Shown: positions 21,169-33,216 of the stretch, one piece after another | Layout of the letters: the number at the start of each line of letters is the position of its first letter | Position numbering within the stretch: the stretch's first letter is position 1 | Assembly (NCBI RefSeq): GCF_030272615.1 | Contig: NW_026729305.1 | Location: 1 to 64,000 of the forward strand | Reading direction: 5' to 3' | Length of the DNA: 64,000 nucleotides | Source of the DNA: Cryptomeria japonica | Lineage: Eukaryota > Streptophyta > Pinopsida > Cupressales > Cupressaceae | Made by a program: the position numbers and the translations under genes | Notes under the pieces: generated by a model | The model's input: only the letters and a program-made list of their open reading frames with translations | Database searches by the model: none | What the model was told of the DNA's origin: nothing

Positions 21169-22291
21169 TGTAATACCCTAAAAATGACCATCTAAACTAT
21201 GGGCCCCTAATCTCGACAACATCACCAAGGTCCTAACCAAAGGCAATTAAATCAACCTTGGGCACATTATTAATTCTTTAATCATCAAATATCACATGAC
21301 AAATCAATTACTCAATATTAATTAAATTATTTATTTAATTAATAGAATCATTTCCAAGAATATCATTTTGATCAATTATCCTATTTAATTTATTAAATAT
21401 CCTTGCTTATTTAATTAATTAATAAATTTGTCATTTAATCATGCAAAAGGAATTAATTTATTACAAAAGAAGAATTAATCACAAAGGAAGAGTTGAATTG
21501 AAATTAAATAAAAAGAATTGAATTGAGAGAGAAATCAAACTTGAGATATTATTTCTTTTTCTAAATTTAGAACTTGAAATCAGAAAAGCAATTAAATTGA
21601 ATTCTTGATTATTCTCTAAAATTGGAACTCAAAGCTTTTCAGAAAAAGAAGTTCAGTTGCATTGAAAAGACCTTTTTCTTGAATAAATTAAATATATGAA
21701 TGGAATTATCTATTTTATCACAAATGCATGGAATTAATTAAACCTTATTTCTAATGCAACTTGAACTTCTTATCTAAATGCATTTCAATTAATCTATAAT
21801 TGGAATCTATCTCAAGGTTAACTGAACCTGATTTCTCAATTATTTTCAATTAATCCAAAATTGAGATTTTCTCTTGTAATTATCTATAAATTCAATCTTC
21901 AACTCTCATTTTAATTCACCCCAGAGATTTTTGAGAACAAGCTTGGGGATTATTATCACACTAATTTCACTCTGGAGTCATTGAAGATCATTGTTCTTTT
22001 TTTTAGATTATTTGCATCCATATTTAGTTTATTCATTATTGCTTGAATCCATATTGCTTGAATTCATTATTGCTTGAATTATTCATCCATTTTGCATCCA
22101 TATAGTTAATATCATATAGATTAAATCCTTCATCTTGGTGTAGTCTAGTCACTGATATTGCTTATAAAAAATCTGAGAGCAATCTTATACTCACATCTTT
22201 TAGAAGGCAATTAGTCGCTTTGTTATGGTTTATTATTTATTGATTATTTATTTACTAATCATACATGTAATGACTTAATTGAAGTGTTGTG
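21169..22291 (+). repeat. 5' LTR of element H, first part
   Basis: Aligns with 46535-46878 joined to 50999-51735. It ends at the TTGTG target repeat of element B. A TATA-like CTATAAATT lies at about 21884-21892 (51352-51360 in the other LTR). Confidence 0.88.
22287..22291. repeat. Target site duplication of element B, left copy
   Basis: TTGTG before the TG of the left B LTR; TTGTG again at 28943-28947. Confidence 0.88.
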
Positions 22292-23353
22292 TGTTAGGTC
22301 TTAGAGACAACTGAGAGGGAGGGGGGTGAATCGGTTGTCAAATAAATTTAAACCAAAAACAACTTAACCAACTTAATGCTTAATACCGGTAAACCAGTTC
22401 AATATGTCGATAGATAGTTTTAACAATTAACTACTATACCGGTAAGGATTAGTGCATGAAACATAAACACAAAGTCATCCATAACACATAACACCAATAT
22501 TTGTACGTGGAAACCCTGTAAGGGGAAAAACCACAGTGGGAAACCTTAGCCACAATCAGATGATACTACTGTAGATAGTAAGTGTACATAAATGGGGTCT
22601 GCACATGCAGAAAGGCCAACCACCTAGAGCTCACTGCTCAATCACAAAATGGGAGTCACACTGACTACAGTTGGATGGTTAAATCCAATAAGAATGTACT
22701 GCACAAAATAGCATCTTCATATGCTGGATTCAGTATCAGTGTAATGTTGATTGTCTTCACAAAAACGCTCCTTCAATCTTCAAATGATGTCTACGTGTAT
22801 AGCTCTGCTTAATCTTGCATATACCTTCACACAATCCTTTTTTGCATTCCACATTTGATCTTACAAATAAGATCTTACATTTATACCATAACCTAAGACC
22901 AATTTTAGTAGGTCGGCTCTACAAGATATTTCAATAAAAACATTTTACAAACAATATAATATCCGATGCAATAACCAATTGAACATGATGGCTTAATGCA
23001 TTTACAACAATAATTAATCATCTCCATAGCATGCCATGTTGATCTAAAAAAGATAAACCTATCGGTGTAACCCTAGACCTATTTGCCGGTAACAACAAAT
23101 ATGCACCTATGAATATACCAATGATCAAAACTCCAGGACAAGATGTCCAAATGATGTCTTCGACATAAGCATGTGTTTTCCATATCATTCCAAGTGTCGG
23201 TGATCATTATATCTTGCTGTTGTACCAGATACCGGTGACTGTGCATGAGTCACTTGCTTACTGGTGAATGTTGCTGATTCTCCAAAGTGCCAGAGTTGAT
23301 AAGAGTTTAGTAGGTGTTGACATCAATGACAAAATCATACCAAAATACCAACA
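22292..23353 (-). repeat. 3' LTR of Copia element B, 1,062 bp
   Basis: Equal in length to 27881-28942 and near-identical by eye. On the element strand it holds the Copia LTR block CCCACTGTGGTTTTTCCCC with GGGTTTCCACGTACAAAT (about 22506-22548) and a CACCCCCCTCCC tract near the LTR end. Confidence 0.93.
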
Positions 23354-23365
23354 ATCTCCCCCTTT
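23354..23365 (-). promoter_or_regulatory. Polypurine tract adjoining the 3' LTR of element B
   Basis: Minus-strand AAAGGGGGAGAT next to the LTR, the plus-strand primer site. Confidence 0.85.
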
Positions 23366-23709
23366 GGCATTGATGGCAACACAAGATGGAAAAACCATCA
23401 AAGTGCCAAAATAGAAATGCCAAGCACCAAAAACCAACAATCTCCAAAAAGATCATAAATAAAGAGTAATAACCTCTCCTAAACAACAATCTCTCTCCCT
23501 GGGAGCAACATGTGTTTTTCAAAGTTTTTCCATACCAATCTCTCCCCCTTTGACATCAAATGCGAAATTTACAATAAAACCAAGTTCATATACAAAATAC
23601 CAATCAATTCAATATACCAACTACTCCCCGTGAGAATTAGCTTCCCATCAAAGACCAGAATAAAAGATTTCTCTGTTAATTCTGTCGGTTGATGACAATC
23701 ATCAACTAT
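23366..23709 (-). other. 3' non-coding region of element B with a second polypurine tract
   Basis: No coding signal. Minus-strand AAAGGGGGAG at 23542-23551 lies about 186 bp from the LTR-adjacent tract and is preceded by GATGTC, as in element E. An ACTACTCCCC motif at about 23622 is shared with F. Confidence 0.65.
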
Positions 23710-25257
23710 CTAAGTCTCTACCGGTGGTGGTATGACTCCAAGCTGATCTCTGAGATATTCAAATGTCTCCTTAGGAAAAGGTTTAGTGAAAATATCTGCA
23801 ATCTGCTCTTTAGTATTCACATAAACCAGTTTTATCTCCTTTGCTTCAATATTTTCCTTTTGAAAATTCAGTTTGATAGAAACATGTTTGGTTTTAGAAT
23901 GTAATACCAGATTCTTAGATATATCAATTGCTGTAGTGTTATCACAATAGATAGTAATAGGTTCCTTACATTTTACCTTTATGTCTTTCAACATTTGCTT
24001 AAGCCATAGTACCTGTGTACAGTTAGTTGCTTCTACAACATATTCTGATTCTGTTGTTGATAAAGATGTACAACTTTGATTCTTACTCAACCAAGAAACT
24101 AATCTATTTCCAAGAAAGAATGCTCCGCCAGTGGTGCTTTTTCTATCATCCACATCTCCTGCCCAATTTACATCTATGTATGCACATAATTCAAAGTTTT
24201 CATCTTTAGTATACCATAATCCAAGATTTATAGTGCCTTGTAAGTACCGAAAAATCCTTTTTACTGCTGATTCATGATTTTCTCTAAGATTACTTTGAAA
24301 TCTTGAAACAATACATACTGCATTCATAATATCAGGTCTGGTTTGTGTCAAATACATTAAACCTCCTATCATAGATTTGTATCTAGTTGGATTAACAGGT
24401 GTAGATTCATCCCTTTGTGATAATTTGTCATTTGTTGTCATAGGTGTGCTTACCAGTTTAGAGTTCTCCATCCCAAGTTTCTTTAGTAACTCTTTTAAGT
24501 ATTTGGATTGACTCAAGAATATACCTTTACCAGTCTGTGAAATCTGCAATCCTAATAAGAATTTTATTTCTCCAATCATAGACATTTCAAATTCTTGCTG
24601 CATTTTAATAGAAAATTCCTTACATAATCCATCTTCTCCTCCAAAGATTATATCATCAACAAATACTTCTATAATCAAGATGTCTTCATTACTTACTTTA
24701 TAATATAAATTGTTGTCTGCATTTCCTTTAGTAAAACCAATCTTTAAAAGATACTTATCCAATCTTACATACCAAGCTCTTGGAGCTTGTTTTAATCCAT
24801 ACAGAGCTTTTCTTAACCTGCAAACCATATCATTTTCATCTGTCAAAGAAAATCCATCAGGTTGTTCAATGTATACTTCCTCTTCAAGATCTCCATTCAA
24901 AAATGCACATTTAATATCCATTTGATAAACTTTGTAGTTTTTGTGTGCTGCAAAAGCCAAAAATAATCTGACTGCCTCAATTCTAGCTACTGGTGCAAAG
25001 GTTTCATTGTAATCAATTCCTTCTTTCTGAGAATATCCCTTACACACTAGTTTTTCTTTATTTCTGACAACCTTACATTCTTCATTAAGTTTGTTTCTAA
25101 ATACCCATTTGGTTCCAATTACATTTTTATCTTTAGGCCGAGGAACTAATGTCCAAGTGTTGTTTTTCTCAATTTGTTCTAATTCTTCTTCCATAGATGA
25201 TGGTTCAATTTGAGAAATAAGACATACCTCTTCATTTGCCAATCTTCCTCTTGTCAT
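23710..25257 (-). CDS. Copia reverse transcriptase-RNase H of element B, 515-residue open frame
   Basis: Longest intact frame in the window. RT motifs in order: [35 protein letters not shown] (first catalytic aspartate, residues about 115-125), [10 protein letters not shown], and [11 protein letters not shown] (catalytic pair, residues about 197-207). Then LLGLQI and the RNase H with the entry motif [35 protein letters not shown] and HSKTKHV. One usual acidic residue in the RNase H entry motif is Asn here. The C-terminus ends in [11 protein letters not shown]. It copies element RNA into DNA in the cytoplasmic particle. It is normally part of a single polyprotein; a stop at 25456-25458 upstream separates it from integrase in the same frame. 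Confidence 0.95.
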   Translation of the reverse strand: MTRGRLANEEVCLISQIEPSSMEEELEQIEKNNTWTLVPRPKDKNVIGTKWVFRNKLNEECKVVRNKEKLVCKGYSQKEGIDYNETFAPVARIEAVRLFLAFAAHKNYKVYQMDIKCAFLNGDLEEEVYIEQPDGFSLTDENDMVCRLRKALYGLKQAPRAWYVRLDKYLLKIGFTKGNADNNLYYKVSNEDILIIEVFVDDIIFGGEDGLCKEFSIKMQQEFEMSMIGEIKFLLGLQISQTGKGIFLSQSKYLKELLKKLGMENSKLVSTPMTTNDKLSQRDESTPVNPTRYKSMIGGLMYLTQTRPDIMNAVCIVSRFQSNLRENHESAVKRIFRYLQGTINLGLWYTKDENFELCAYIDVNWAGDVDDRKSTTGGAFFLGNRLVSWLSKNQSCTSLSTTESEYVVEATNCTQVLWLKQMLKDIKVKCKEPITIYCDNTTAIDISKNLVLHSKTKHVSIKLNFQKENIEAKEIKLVYVNTKEQIADIFTKPFPKETFEYLRDQLGVIPPPVET

Positions 25258-25455
25258 AACTCCTTTAAACTTGTTTCCAATTATCTAATCTTCAGAATGA
25301 TTCAGTCTTACATACCGGGGTGTCTTTGTTTGCTGTTGTTCTTCAATAATTGTGGAATCCTCAGATGATTCTAGGGTAACTGGATCTTCATTATGTACCA
25401 GTGGATTCAGAGTAGGTTCATTTGTCAAAATTTCTATTGCTGGTTCAGAGTCTAT

Positions 25456-26474
25456 TTACCTTGAAGTTCCTCTGAATTGTTCATCAATCTTTACATTTGT
25501 ACTTTCAACAATTTTCTGCAATCTTTTGTTGAAACATCTATATGCCTTGCTCTTAGATGAATAACCAAGAAATATTCCTTCATCACTTCTAGGATCAAAT
25601 TTGCCAATATACTCATCTCTTCTGATATAACATTTACTTCCAAAAATTCTGAAATACTTAAGAGTAGGAGTATTACCAAACCATAGTTCATGAGGGGTCT
25701 TACCAGTTTCACCTTTGATGTGAACTTTGTTAAATGTATAGACCGCAGTACTGACTGCTTCTCTCCAATATACATGTGGTAGGTTTTCTTCTGATAACAT
25801 ACTTCTTGCTGCATCCAAGATAGTTCTATTTTTCCTTTCAACAACTCCATTCTGTTGTGGTGTCCAGGTTGCTGATAGTTGTCTTCTGATTCTATTTACT
25901 TCACAAAATGTATTGAATTCCTTAGATGTAAATTCACCTCCAAGATCCGATCTTAAACATTTGATTTTCTTACCGGTTTCATTTTCTACCATTGCTTTGA
26001 AGAGTTTGAACTTTCCAAATGCTTCTGATTTTTCTCTGAAAAAAGTAACCCAACACATTCTAGAATAGTAACAATGATTAACATGAAATATCTATCACCT
26101 TGTAAGCTTTTAGTTCTAGCTAGACCACATAAATCAATGTGAATCAAATCAAGAGAATTATTTGATTTTTCTGGAATACTTTTAAAACTAGCTCTAACTT
26201 GTTTTCCAAATTGACATTCCTTACATACTGTATTTTGAGGTTTGACAATTTTAGGTAAATCTCTAACTGCCTTAGTAGTACTAATCTTTACCATGCAATC
26301 AAAGTTTACATGACAAAGTCTCTTATGCCATAACCAAATTTCATCTATATGTGCAATTAAGCATGTGTTTTCATTGTTATTCAAATGAAAGATATTGCCT
26401 CTAGTCTGATTACCAGTTGCAATTTCCAAACCAGTTCTATTCATGATTTTGCATTTTCCATTTTTAAATTGTAA
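25456..26474 (-). pseudogene. Copia integrase of element B, one frameshift
   Basis: Minus strand. The pre-integrase zinc finger is in 25986-26444 (WLWHKRLCHVNFD then CKECQFGKQ: H, H, C, C). The catalytic core begins with LIHIDLCG (first D). Near 26070 one base is missing compared with elements D1 and D2, and the frame moves to 25456-26058. This part has CLRSDLGGEF (second D) and NGVVERKNRT (E), followed by YWREAV, GKTPHELWFG and FGSKCYI. All three DDE residues are present across the two frames. It is followed in frame by RT after a stop. Confidence 0.9.
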
Positions 26475-26705
26475 CTAAAATCCTTTCTCAACTAATTGAC
26501 CAACACTCAAAAGAATATGCTTTAATCCTTCAACATAGTAAACATTGTCAGTGTTATGCTTACCATCAAGAGATATTGTACCCTTACCTTTGATTAAACA
26601 AGCTTTGTCATCTCCAAATCTCACTAAGCCTCCATTGTATTCTTGAAAGTTCAAGAATTTACCTTTGTCTCCTATCATATGATGTGAGCATCCTGAATCA
26701 ATGAT
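26475..26705 (-). pseudogene. Copia aspartic protease of element B
   Basis: Starts right after a TAG at 26706-26708 in the gag frame and contains the active site IIDSGCSHHM (DSG), then LDGKHNTDNVYYV and LLSVGQL. The stop before it stands where Trp is usual in this family (D2 has WVIDSG), so a TGG to TAG change is likely. A second stop precedes the integrase finger. Confidence 0.85.
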
Positions 26706-27824
26706 CTATTCATTCTTTACTTCAACTTTAGCTGCCAGGGCCTGTACTACCAGTTGAGCAGTAGGTGTCGGTTGATCTTCTGTTATAGCAACAAAAACCC
26801 ATCCATTGTCTGCTGGATCCTCATCAGAATCACCAGTCACACCTTCATCAACAATGTAACAAGATTTGTCTTTATTTTTCTTAAATTTGTATCTCTGATA
26901 TTCAGGGTTAGGCTTGTATTTTCTTCTAGCTTCTTCACTTAGTCTAGCATGTCTATCAAGGCATCTTGAAGCCATATGACCAATCTTATTGCAGTTAAAA
27001 CATTTAAAGGGTTCTTTACCTTCATACTTACTTCCAACTGGACCTTTAGGCATTTTCCTTGCAAATAGTGCTTCAAGTTCTTCAAGTTCTTCATTTTCTT
27101 TCCTACTTTCTTCAAGTTCTCTTGCATAAAAGGCTTTCAAATCAGATTTGTCAAATGATGGAGTAGATGATGTTGATTCTTTAAAGGCCAAATCTGTCTT
27201 TATAGTAGCAACAGGACCAAATTCTTTAATTTCAAAAGCTGAAAGTTTCCCAATCAATGTATCCCTAGTAACTAATGTATTAGGCATTGTTCTTAACTCA
27301 TTTATAGCAGTGAATTTCATTTTATATGCTGGTGGAAATCCTCTTAAAACTTTTGAAACAATTTCATCTTCACTTAAGGTTCCTCCACAACATTTAATAC
27401 CCAAAACAATTTCATTTACTCTTTCCATAAAAGCAGAAATCCCTTCATCTTCTTCCATTTTCAGATGTTCATACCTGACTCGGAAGCTTTCAAGTTTTGC
27501 AATTTTGACTGTGGAATCTCCTTCATTCAGTGTTTCCAAATGATCCCAAATAGCTTTAGCAGTATACCTATCTGATAGTCCCATAATTTGTTGATCTGAT
27601 AATGTGATCAAAAGTGTTTCTCTTGCTTTGCAATCATTTTCCTCATCTTTTGTCAAGTTAGCTGGACTAGGCTGACCTTGTACAGTAGCAGTATAACCAT
27701 TCTTTGTAACTTCCCAGATGTATTTTCCAATGCAATTTAGATGTGTCTCCATTCTGATCTTCCATATGCCATAGTTGGTTCCATCAAGTTTAGGACTGTC
27801 CTTCCTGAAATAATTAGTAGACAT
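26706..27824 (-). CDS. Copia gag of element B, 372 residues
   Basis: Start ATG at 27822-27824 (MSTNYFRKDSPKLDGTNYG), which lies about 45 bp after the primer site and matches the gag start of D1. The UBN2/gag-type region spans residues about 10-200, with KLDGTNYGIWKIRMETHL, ALSDxQ-like ITLSDQQIMGL and LRGFPPAYKM. A zinc knuckle CFNCNKIGHMASRC (CX2CX4HX4C, residues about 274-287) binds RNA. A basic and acidic tail follows. The frame ends at TAG 26706-26708 and continues into protease beyond it. Confidence 0.93.
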   Translation of the reverse strand: MSTNYFRKDSPKLDGTNYGIWKIRMETHLNCIGKYIWEVTKNGYTATVQGQPSPANLTKDEENDCKARETLLITLSDQQIMGLSDRYTAKAIWDHLETLNEGDSTVKIAKLESFRVRYEHLKMEEDEGISAFMERVNEIVLGIKCCGGTLSEDEIVSKVLRGFPPAYKMKFTAINELRTMPNTLVTRDTLIGKLSAFEIKEFGPVATIKTDLAFKESTSSTPSFDKSDLKAFYARELEESRKENEELEELEALFARKMPKGPVGSKYEGKEPFKCFNCNKIGHMASRCLDRHARLSEEARRKYKPNPEYQRYKFKKNKDKSCYIVDEGVTGDSDEDPADNGWVFVAITEDQPTPTAQLVVQALAAKVEVKNE

Positions 27825-27867
27825 TGGATGTCCTCAAGCTGTTAAACTTCTGCAAAAGAGGACTAGG

Positions 27868-27880
27868 CTTTGATACCAAT
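27868..27880 (-). promoter_or_regulatory. Primer binding site of element B
   Basis: Minus-strand ATTGGTATCAAAG directly inside the 5' LTR, close to the TGGTATCAGAGC consensus that pairs with initiator tRNA-Met in plant Copia elements. Confidence 0.85.
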
Positions 27881-28942
27881 TGTTAGGTCTTGGAGACAAC
27901 TAAGAGGGGGGGGGGTGAATCAGTTGTTAAATAAATTTAAACCAAAAACAACTTAACCAACTTAATGTTTAATACCGGTAAACTAGTTCAATATGTCGGT
28001 AGACAGTTTTAAAAATTAATTACTATACCGGTAAGGATTAGTGCATGAAACATAAACAAAAAGTCATCCACAACACATAACACCAATATTTGTACGTGGA
28101 AACCCTGTAAGAGAAAAAACCACGGTGGGAAACCTTACCCACAGTCAGATGATACTATTGCAGATAGTAAGTGTACATAAATGGGGTCTGCACATGCAGA
28201 AAGGCCAACCGCCTAGAGCTCACTGCTCAATCAAAAAATGGGAGTCACACTTACTACAATTGGATGGTTAAATCCAATAAGAATGTACTACACAAAATAA
28301 CATCTTCATATGCTGGATTCAGTACTGGTGTAATGTTGATTGTCTTCACAAAAACCCTCCTTCAATCTTCAAATGATGTATGCATGTATAGCTCTGCTTA
28401 ATCTCGCATATACCTTCACACAATCCTTTTTCGCATTCCACATTTGATCTTACAAATAAGATCTTAAATTTATACCATAACCTAAGACCAATTTTAGTAG
28501 GTCGGCTCTACAAGATATTTCAATAAAAACATTTTTCAAACAATATAATATACGATGCAATAACCAATTGAACATGTCGGCTTAATGTATTTACAACAAT
28601 AATTAATCATCTCCATAGCGTGCCAAGTTGATCTGGAAAAGATAAACCTGTCGGTGTAACCCTAGACCTATTTGCCAGTAACAAAAAATATGCAACTATG
28701 AATATACCAATGATCAAAACTCCAGGACAAGATGTCCAAATGATGTCTTCGACATAAGCATGTGTTTTCCATATCATTCCAAGTGTCGGTGATCATTATA
28801 TCTTGCCGGTGTACCAGATACCGGTGACTATGCATGAGTCACTTTCTTGCCGATGAATGTTGTTGATTCTCCAAAGTGCCAGAGTTGATAAGAGTTTATT
28901 AGGTGTTGACATCAATGACAAAACCATACCAAAATACCAACA
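27881..28942 (-). repeat. 5' LTR of Copia element B, 1,062 bp
   Basis: Second LTR copy; it drives transcription toward lower coordinates. Followed by TTGTG at 28943-28947. Confidence 0.93.
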
Positions 28943-28980
28943 TTGTGCTTAGAGCTACAGACCAATTTTTCACACACACA
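28943..28980 (+). repeat. 5' LTR of element H, last part
   Basis: TTGTG repeat, then CTTAGAGCTACAGACCAATT and a T/CA run. The same sequence is continuous at 51744-51780 in the 3' LTR, which proves that B sits in the H LTR. Confidence 0.9.
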
Positions 28981-28984
28981 TCTC

Positions 28985-29002
28985 TGGCGCCTAGCGTGGG
29001 GC
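28985..29002 (+). promoter_or_regulatory. Primer binding site of element H
   Basis: TGGCGCCTAGCGTGGGGC starts four bases after the LTR end. TGGCGCC is the usual start of plant Gypsy primer sites. tRNA identity not assigned. Confidence 0.75.
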
Positions 29003-31361
29003 AGAAGACTATATTTTTCGCCCTCCAAGACTGACTGCTTATTTTTTTTGTTATTTTGTAGATTTTAGATTTTTTGGATTTTTGTCCATACATCTCATAC
29101 AACATTTCCCATAGGCTAAAATGACAAATTGTAGGTGTTGTATGAACAAGAATCCTATCTTGTACGAGCTGGAATCATGTATCGTATGAGTTTACATACT
29201 ATCGTACGATTCTGTATTTTTTTGGTTAAAAAGACAAAAGAAGCAAATTTTATGATTTTGGTTTTTTGTTCAAATTGATTATTCTGACGACTGACCTTGG
29301 TTGTTTATCTATCTATCTTAGAATTTTTCACAGCCTAATCACTTTTTGTAGAATGCTTGCCAAAGAATATGCTTGTTGCACAAAGACAATATGACTACTG
29401 ATTCGTTGTCTTTGTAGGTTGCCTAAGGAAAATTGACCAAACATCGTGTATTCTTTCAATTCATTTCTAGGCACCTAAATTGCTATCTGGTTAAAAAAAA
29501 ATATATCTTTTGTGTTTTTATAAAATTCTGAGAGGTAGGAGAGTATGCTCTTGTCTTTTTCTAGACAATTAGAAATCCAGACCCTTGAGGCTTTTTCTTT
29601 TTTTGAGATTCGTACATCTTTAGCAGGCCTACCCTCTCGAGGGGTTGAAAAACTCTTAAAATCGTTATGGCCGATGTGAGGGGAACAACCTAAGTGGGAA
29701 TAGCTAAATGCTAAGTACTCCAACCCACTATAAAATAAATGCAATTTGATGAAAATCAAGTCAATGGCAGTGCTCGAGAATAGCTCTCCTCCGTACCTTT
29801 AGGTATATTAAACCCTGGTTTTCAAGGCTGAGAGACCTTTTAATTGAGTTTATACCTCGACATGTTGAACATATTTCTTACTAGTTCCAATTAAAATTAG
29901 AAGCTACCCAGTTCATCTTCGAAAGGGGGACAATCTTTGTGCAAGAGAGATGGTAACTCTCCCAAGATACTTGTCATTTCGTGCCCCCATTAGCATTTGG
30001 AGTTGGATAATACAGCGTTGAGAATCCATTGTGTGAGATTCAACGGTCATATTCTGATTAGCTATTGGGTGTGTACCTGAGTCTACAAGCAAAGGTTTTC
30101 TTTCCTCACCAAATTCCTTAGGGTTTGCATGTTGTGATTAGAGTTACTATTCATGCTACGCGTTTTCTATGTTTTCATCCCTGAAACAAAAAAAACTGAA
30201 ATACCAAAATTGGAGAAGACAAGAAACTAACTCACTGATTAGAAACTCTATCCGTGTCAGAACTAGTCTATCCTAAGTTAAAATTTTGTCTGTTTCATAA
30301 CTTGTCCATCTTAAGTCGTAACTCTATTCATGTCAGAACTTGTCCATCTTAAGTCGAAACTCTGTCCATGTCAGAACTAGTCCACCCTAAGTCAAAACTC
30401 TATCCGTGTCAGAACTTGTCCATCCTAAGTCAAAATTCTGTCCAAAACTAGCCTATCTAAGTCAAAAATCAGTCCATCTCAGAATTTGTCATACTCAGCA
30501 AATCGAAAAACTCAAAATTTTTAGTCTCTACTCTATGAATAGTCGTACAAGTCCGGTAAATTATCATCCTGCACCACATCCTGTGTCATACGAGTCTTGT
30601 GATTTCTTGTTCTACATTACATCCTGTGTCATACGAGTCTTGTGATTTGCTGTCCTATATTATATCTTGTGTCATATGAAACCTAAAAGTCTATCGTCTA
30701 GAGCTAACTCCTATGTCGTATGAAAAATTAACTGCATTAAATCTTTTATCATCCTGCACATACCCATCTGTCGTACGGTACAAGGCAGCAACTCATACAA
30801 AATAGAACTATTGTCATCCTATATCTACTAAATTGTCATCCGGTTCAGAAAAGCTTGTCGTATGAGTCTCTGGTTTTGTCAGAATAGAATAGTCAAAATT
30901 GCCTAAAAATAGTCTATAATGAACATAATACTGGTTATCATTATCCTAAGCATAAACAGATCAACACAGTGTACCTCTGCCATTTGTGTTGAACGATTTG
31001 GTCGATCATCTTTCAGCTAGTTCAATCAACTACCTATCAAACCTAAGTCACTTAGATAACGTCTTATACAGGATAGATCATTCTTGAAACCAAACTGAAT
31101 CTTACACTACTCTTAGAATCAACTTCGATAGATGTCTTATTCATGATAGATCTTTCCTGAAACTAGACCAAAATCTCAGTTGTTTGTCTCAAACAATACG
31201 TTAACCGAACAACTAGCTTTGAAATTGATCTTGACCTCTGTATCACAAACAACTTTAGGTCACACTAATCCATAAAAATTCCTACTCAAACCAAGAGTTC
31301 TCACAAGAAAGAAGCCAAAGACAAAGGATAATCCTTTTCATATAAAGACAACCCATTTTAC
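29003..31361 (+). other. Leader (5' untranslated region) of element H
   Basis: About 2.4 kb without coding signal. In order: TCGTACGA-type motifs at 29095-29215; conserved block 29610-29790 (CAGGCCTACCC, AAGTGGGAAT, CCAACCCACTATAAAATAAA); second block shared with A at 29980-30075 (GTGCCCCCATTAGCATTTGG); a stretch of degenerate TCAGAACTTGTCCATCCTAA repeats at 30255-30490; a second motif cluster 30535-30870; a copy of the GTCTTATACAGGAT motif at 31061 with a weaker one at 31133. Confidence 0.7.
30255..30490 (+). repeat. Degenerate short tandem repeats in the H leader
   Basis: About seven imperfect copies of a unit like GTCAGAACTTGTCCATCCTA AGTCAAAACTCTGTCC, period about 35 bp. Confidence 0.7.
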
Positions 31362-33216
31362 ATGGAGGATCCACTCACTGACATACCTTCGTCATCAGGT
31401 AGACCAATTTTTGATGAACCTGAATCTCCCACTATATATGAGATGAAACACAATGACAAGGACAAAAACAACCATAATGTTCATGAAACTGACAATGATT
31501 CCTCATCAAGTGAAGCAAAAGAAGAGACAAAACCCCCAGAAAAAGATATTCTTGACTGTCAAAAGGACAAAGACAAGAAAAATGATGAAAACTATCCTGG
31601 CTCGAGAGAAGGAAGACTATTTCTTAGAACTACCAAAACAAGGTGCCAAACTTCCTACTAGATATGATGTTCAGACACTCATTACTAAAAAGGAAGAATC
31701 GCCTATACTCATGGTACACAAACAATTACAAGCCTTACGGATGGAGGTCATGGAATTGAAGAAGAAGGATAAGGCCCCAAAACAATATTCTCTAGAAACA
31801 ATATGCCCCTTTCCATTTGACAAAAATCTATACATGCCTCTGTTTCCTTCACGAGTTGAGATCCCAAAATTTGACAAATATGATGGTACCTCGGATCCTC
31901 AAGATCATGTCAGGGAATTTTGTGTTGCCTGTATGAAGTTCATTCATGATCAAACGTACCTCATGCGCCTTTTCCCAAGGAGTTTAGGGGGTCAAGCAAT
32001 GGAATGGTTCTCAAGTCTACCCAAAGGAATAAAAATGTTTGAATAACTAATCCAACTATTTTTATAACAATACTCATAAAACCTTCAACATCCTATGACT
32101 ATGGTCGAGCTTTGCAATACTAATCAAAAAACAGGGGAGCCTCTTCTTACTTTCCTCCAACGTTGGAGAAAGATGTTTTCTAGGTATTCTCGACCTATCC
32201 CAGACTCTGAGAAAATGGATATATTTGTCAATAACTTGGTCCCTAAACTAAAGTATAGTGTACAAATGCAAATACACCCATCATTTAACAAAATGGTAGA
32301 TAATGCCATCCAAATGGAAGATGTGCTCATAAAGAAGGGAGATATCTCACCTTGGAAAGAAACACAACCAGGATCTAGCTCTAAAGAGAAGAACAAGTAT
32401 TGGAAATTTGGCAAAGACAACAACAAGAATGTTGTTAATGATGGAGTAGTAGATACTGTTAAAGCTAGCACAAAGCCCACAATATTCAACTTGGCTAGTG
32501 GTACACAAGAACTTAAAGCTATTGAGGCTACAATAGAAAATCCACCAAAGAAAACAAAAGAATGGTTCAAAGAAAAGCCTTGGCTTTCCAAACCTAAGCA
32601 TGATTTTACTCCTCTCGAAGAATCATATGAATCTGCTTTCAAAACTCTATTGGCAAACAACTTGATAACACTACCAGATAACTCTAGACCATATGATCCA
32701 AAAGTCAAAGCAAGATGGTTGAGAGAAAATGAATACTGTGACTTCCATCAGAATAAAGGTCATAATATAAACAATTGCATGAAGCTAAAACATGAGATTC
32801 AAGATCTCATAGATGCTGGTAAAGTTGTTGTTTGGAATCATCCGACCAATGCTAATTATAAAGCATTTAAGGACCCTTTACCTATTTCCAAACAAGGTGA
32901 TTCCTCAAAGACCAAAGGAGGTGCCAAAGTAAATTATACTTATACCAGCAATGACAACATCATTAACATGATTGAGCCTTCCCAATCAAAATATTGCAAT
33001 GTGATTATAGTCCAAGATAAACTGAATGAATCACGCTATGCAAAAGCTCTGACCCGTTCTCAGAAGAAAGTCACTCTCCAAGGAGCTAGTTCTTCCAACC
33101 CAGCTCAACCAACATCGAACCCACCAGCCCAATCAAACAAACAAAAAGAATTAACCTTGGATAAATTTAAAAGGTTAACTTCAACATCATCCTCTGGATA
33201 TAGTTTCGTTGAATAG
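31362..33216 (+). pseudogene. Gag polyprotein of element H, decayed
   Basis: First ATG at 31362 opens a 99-residue acidic frame; near 31600 the coding signal changes to the frame of 31453-32046 and stays in it for the next 5 kb. The gag domain has SLETICPFPFDKN, KYDGTSDPQDHVREFC, YLMRLFPRSL and AMEWFSSL, and continues after stops at 32044-32046 and nearby with TNQKTGEPLLTFLQRW and MDIFVNNL (32095 on). A zinc-knuckle-like CDFHQNKGHNINNC lies at about 32740-32780. TAG at 33214-33216 ends the segment, in frame with protease. Gag would form the particle. Confidence 0.88.

Larger units (their letters stand above)
22292..28942 (-). mobile_element. Complete Ty1/Copia element 'B', 6,651 bp
   Basis: Two LTRs of 1,062 bp each (22292-23353 and 27881-28942), starting TGTTAGGTCTT and ending TACCAACA on the plus strand, bounded by TTGTG duplications. 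On the minus strand: LTR, initiator-Met primer site, gag, protease, integrase, RT-RNase H, 3' region, polypurine tract, LTR, which is Copia order. Only a few stops and one frameshift are present, and the LTRs differ at scattered positions. It lies inside the 5' LTR of H, so it is younger than H. Confidence 0.95.

Noticed and set aside
27148-27543. Plus-strand 131-residue frame
   Set aside because: Shadow of the Copia gag of element B.
32124-32708. Minus-strand 194-residue frame
   Set aside because: Shadow of the gag frame of element H on the other strand.
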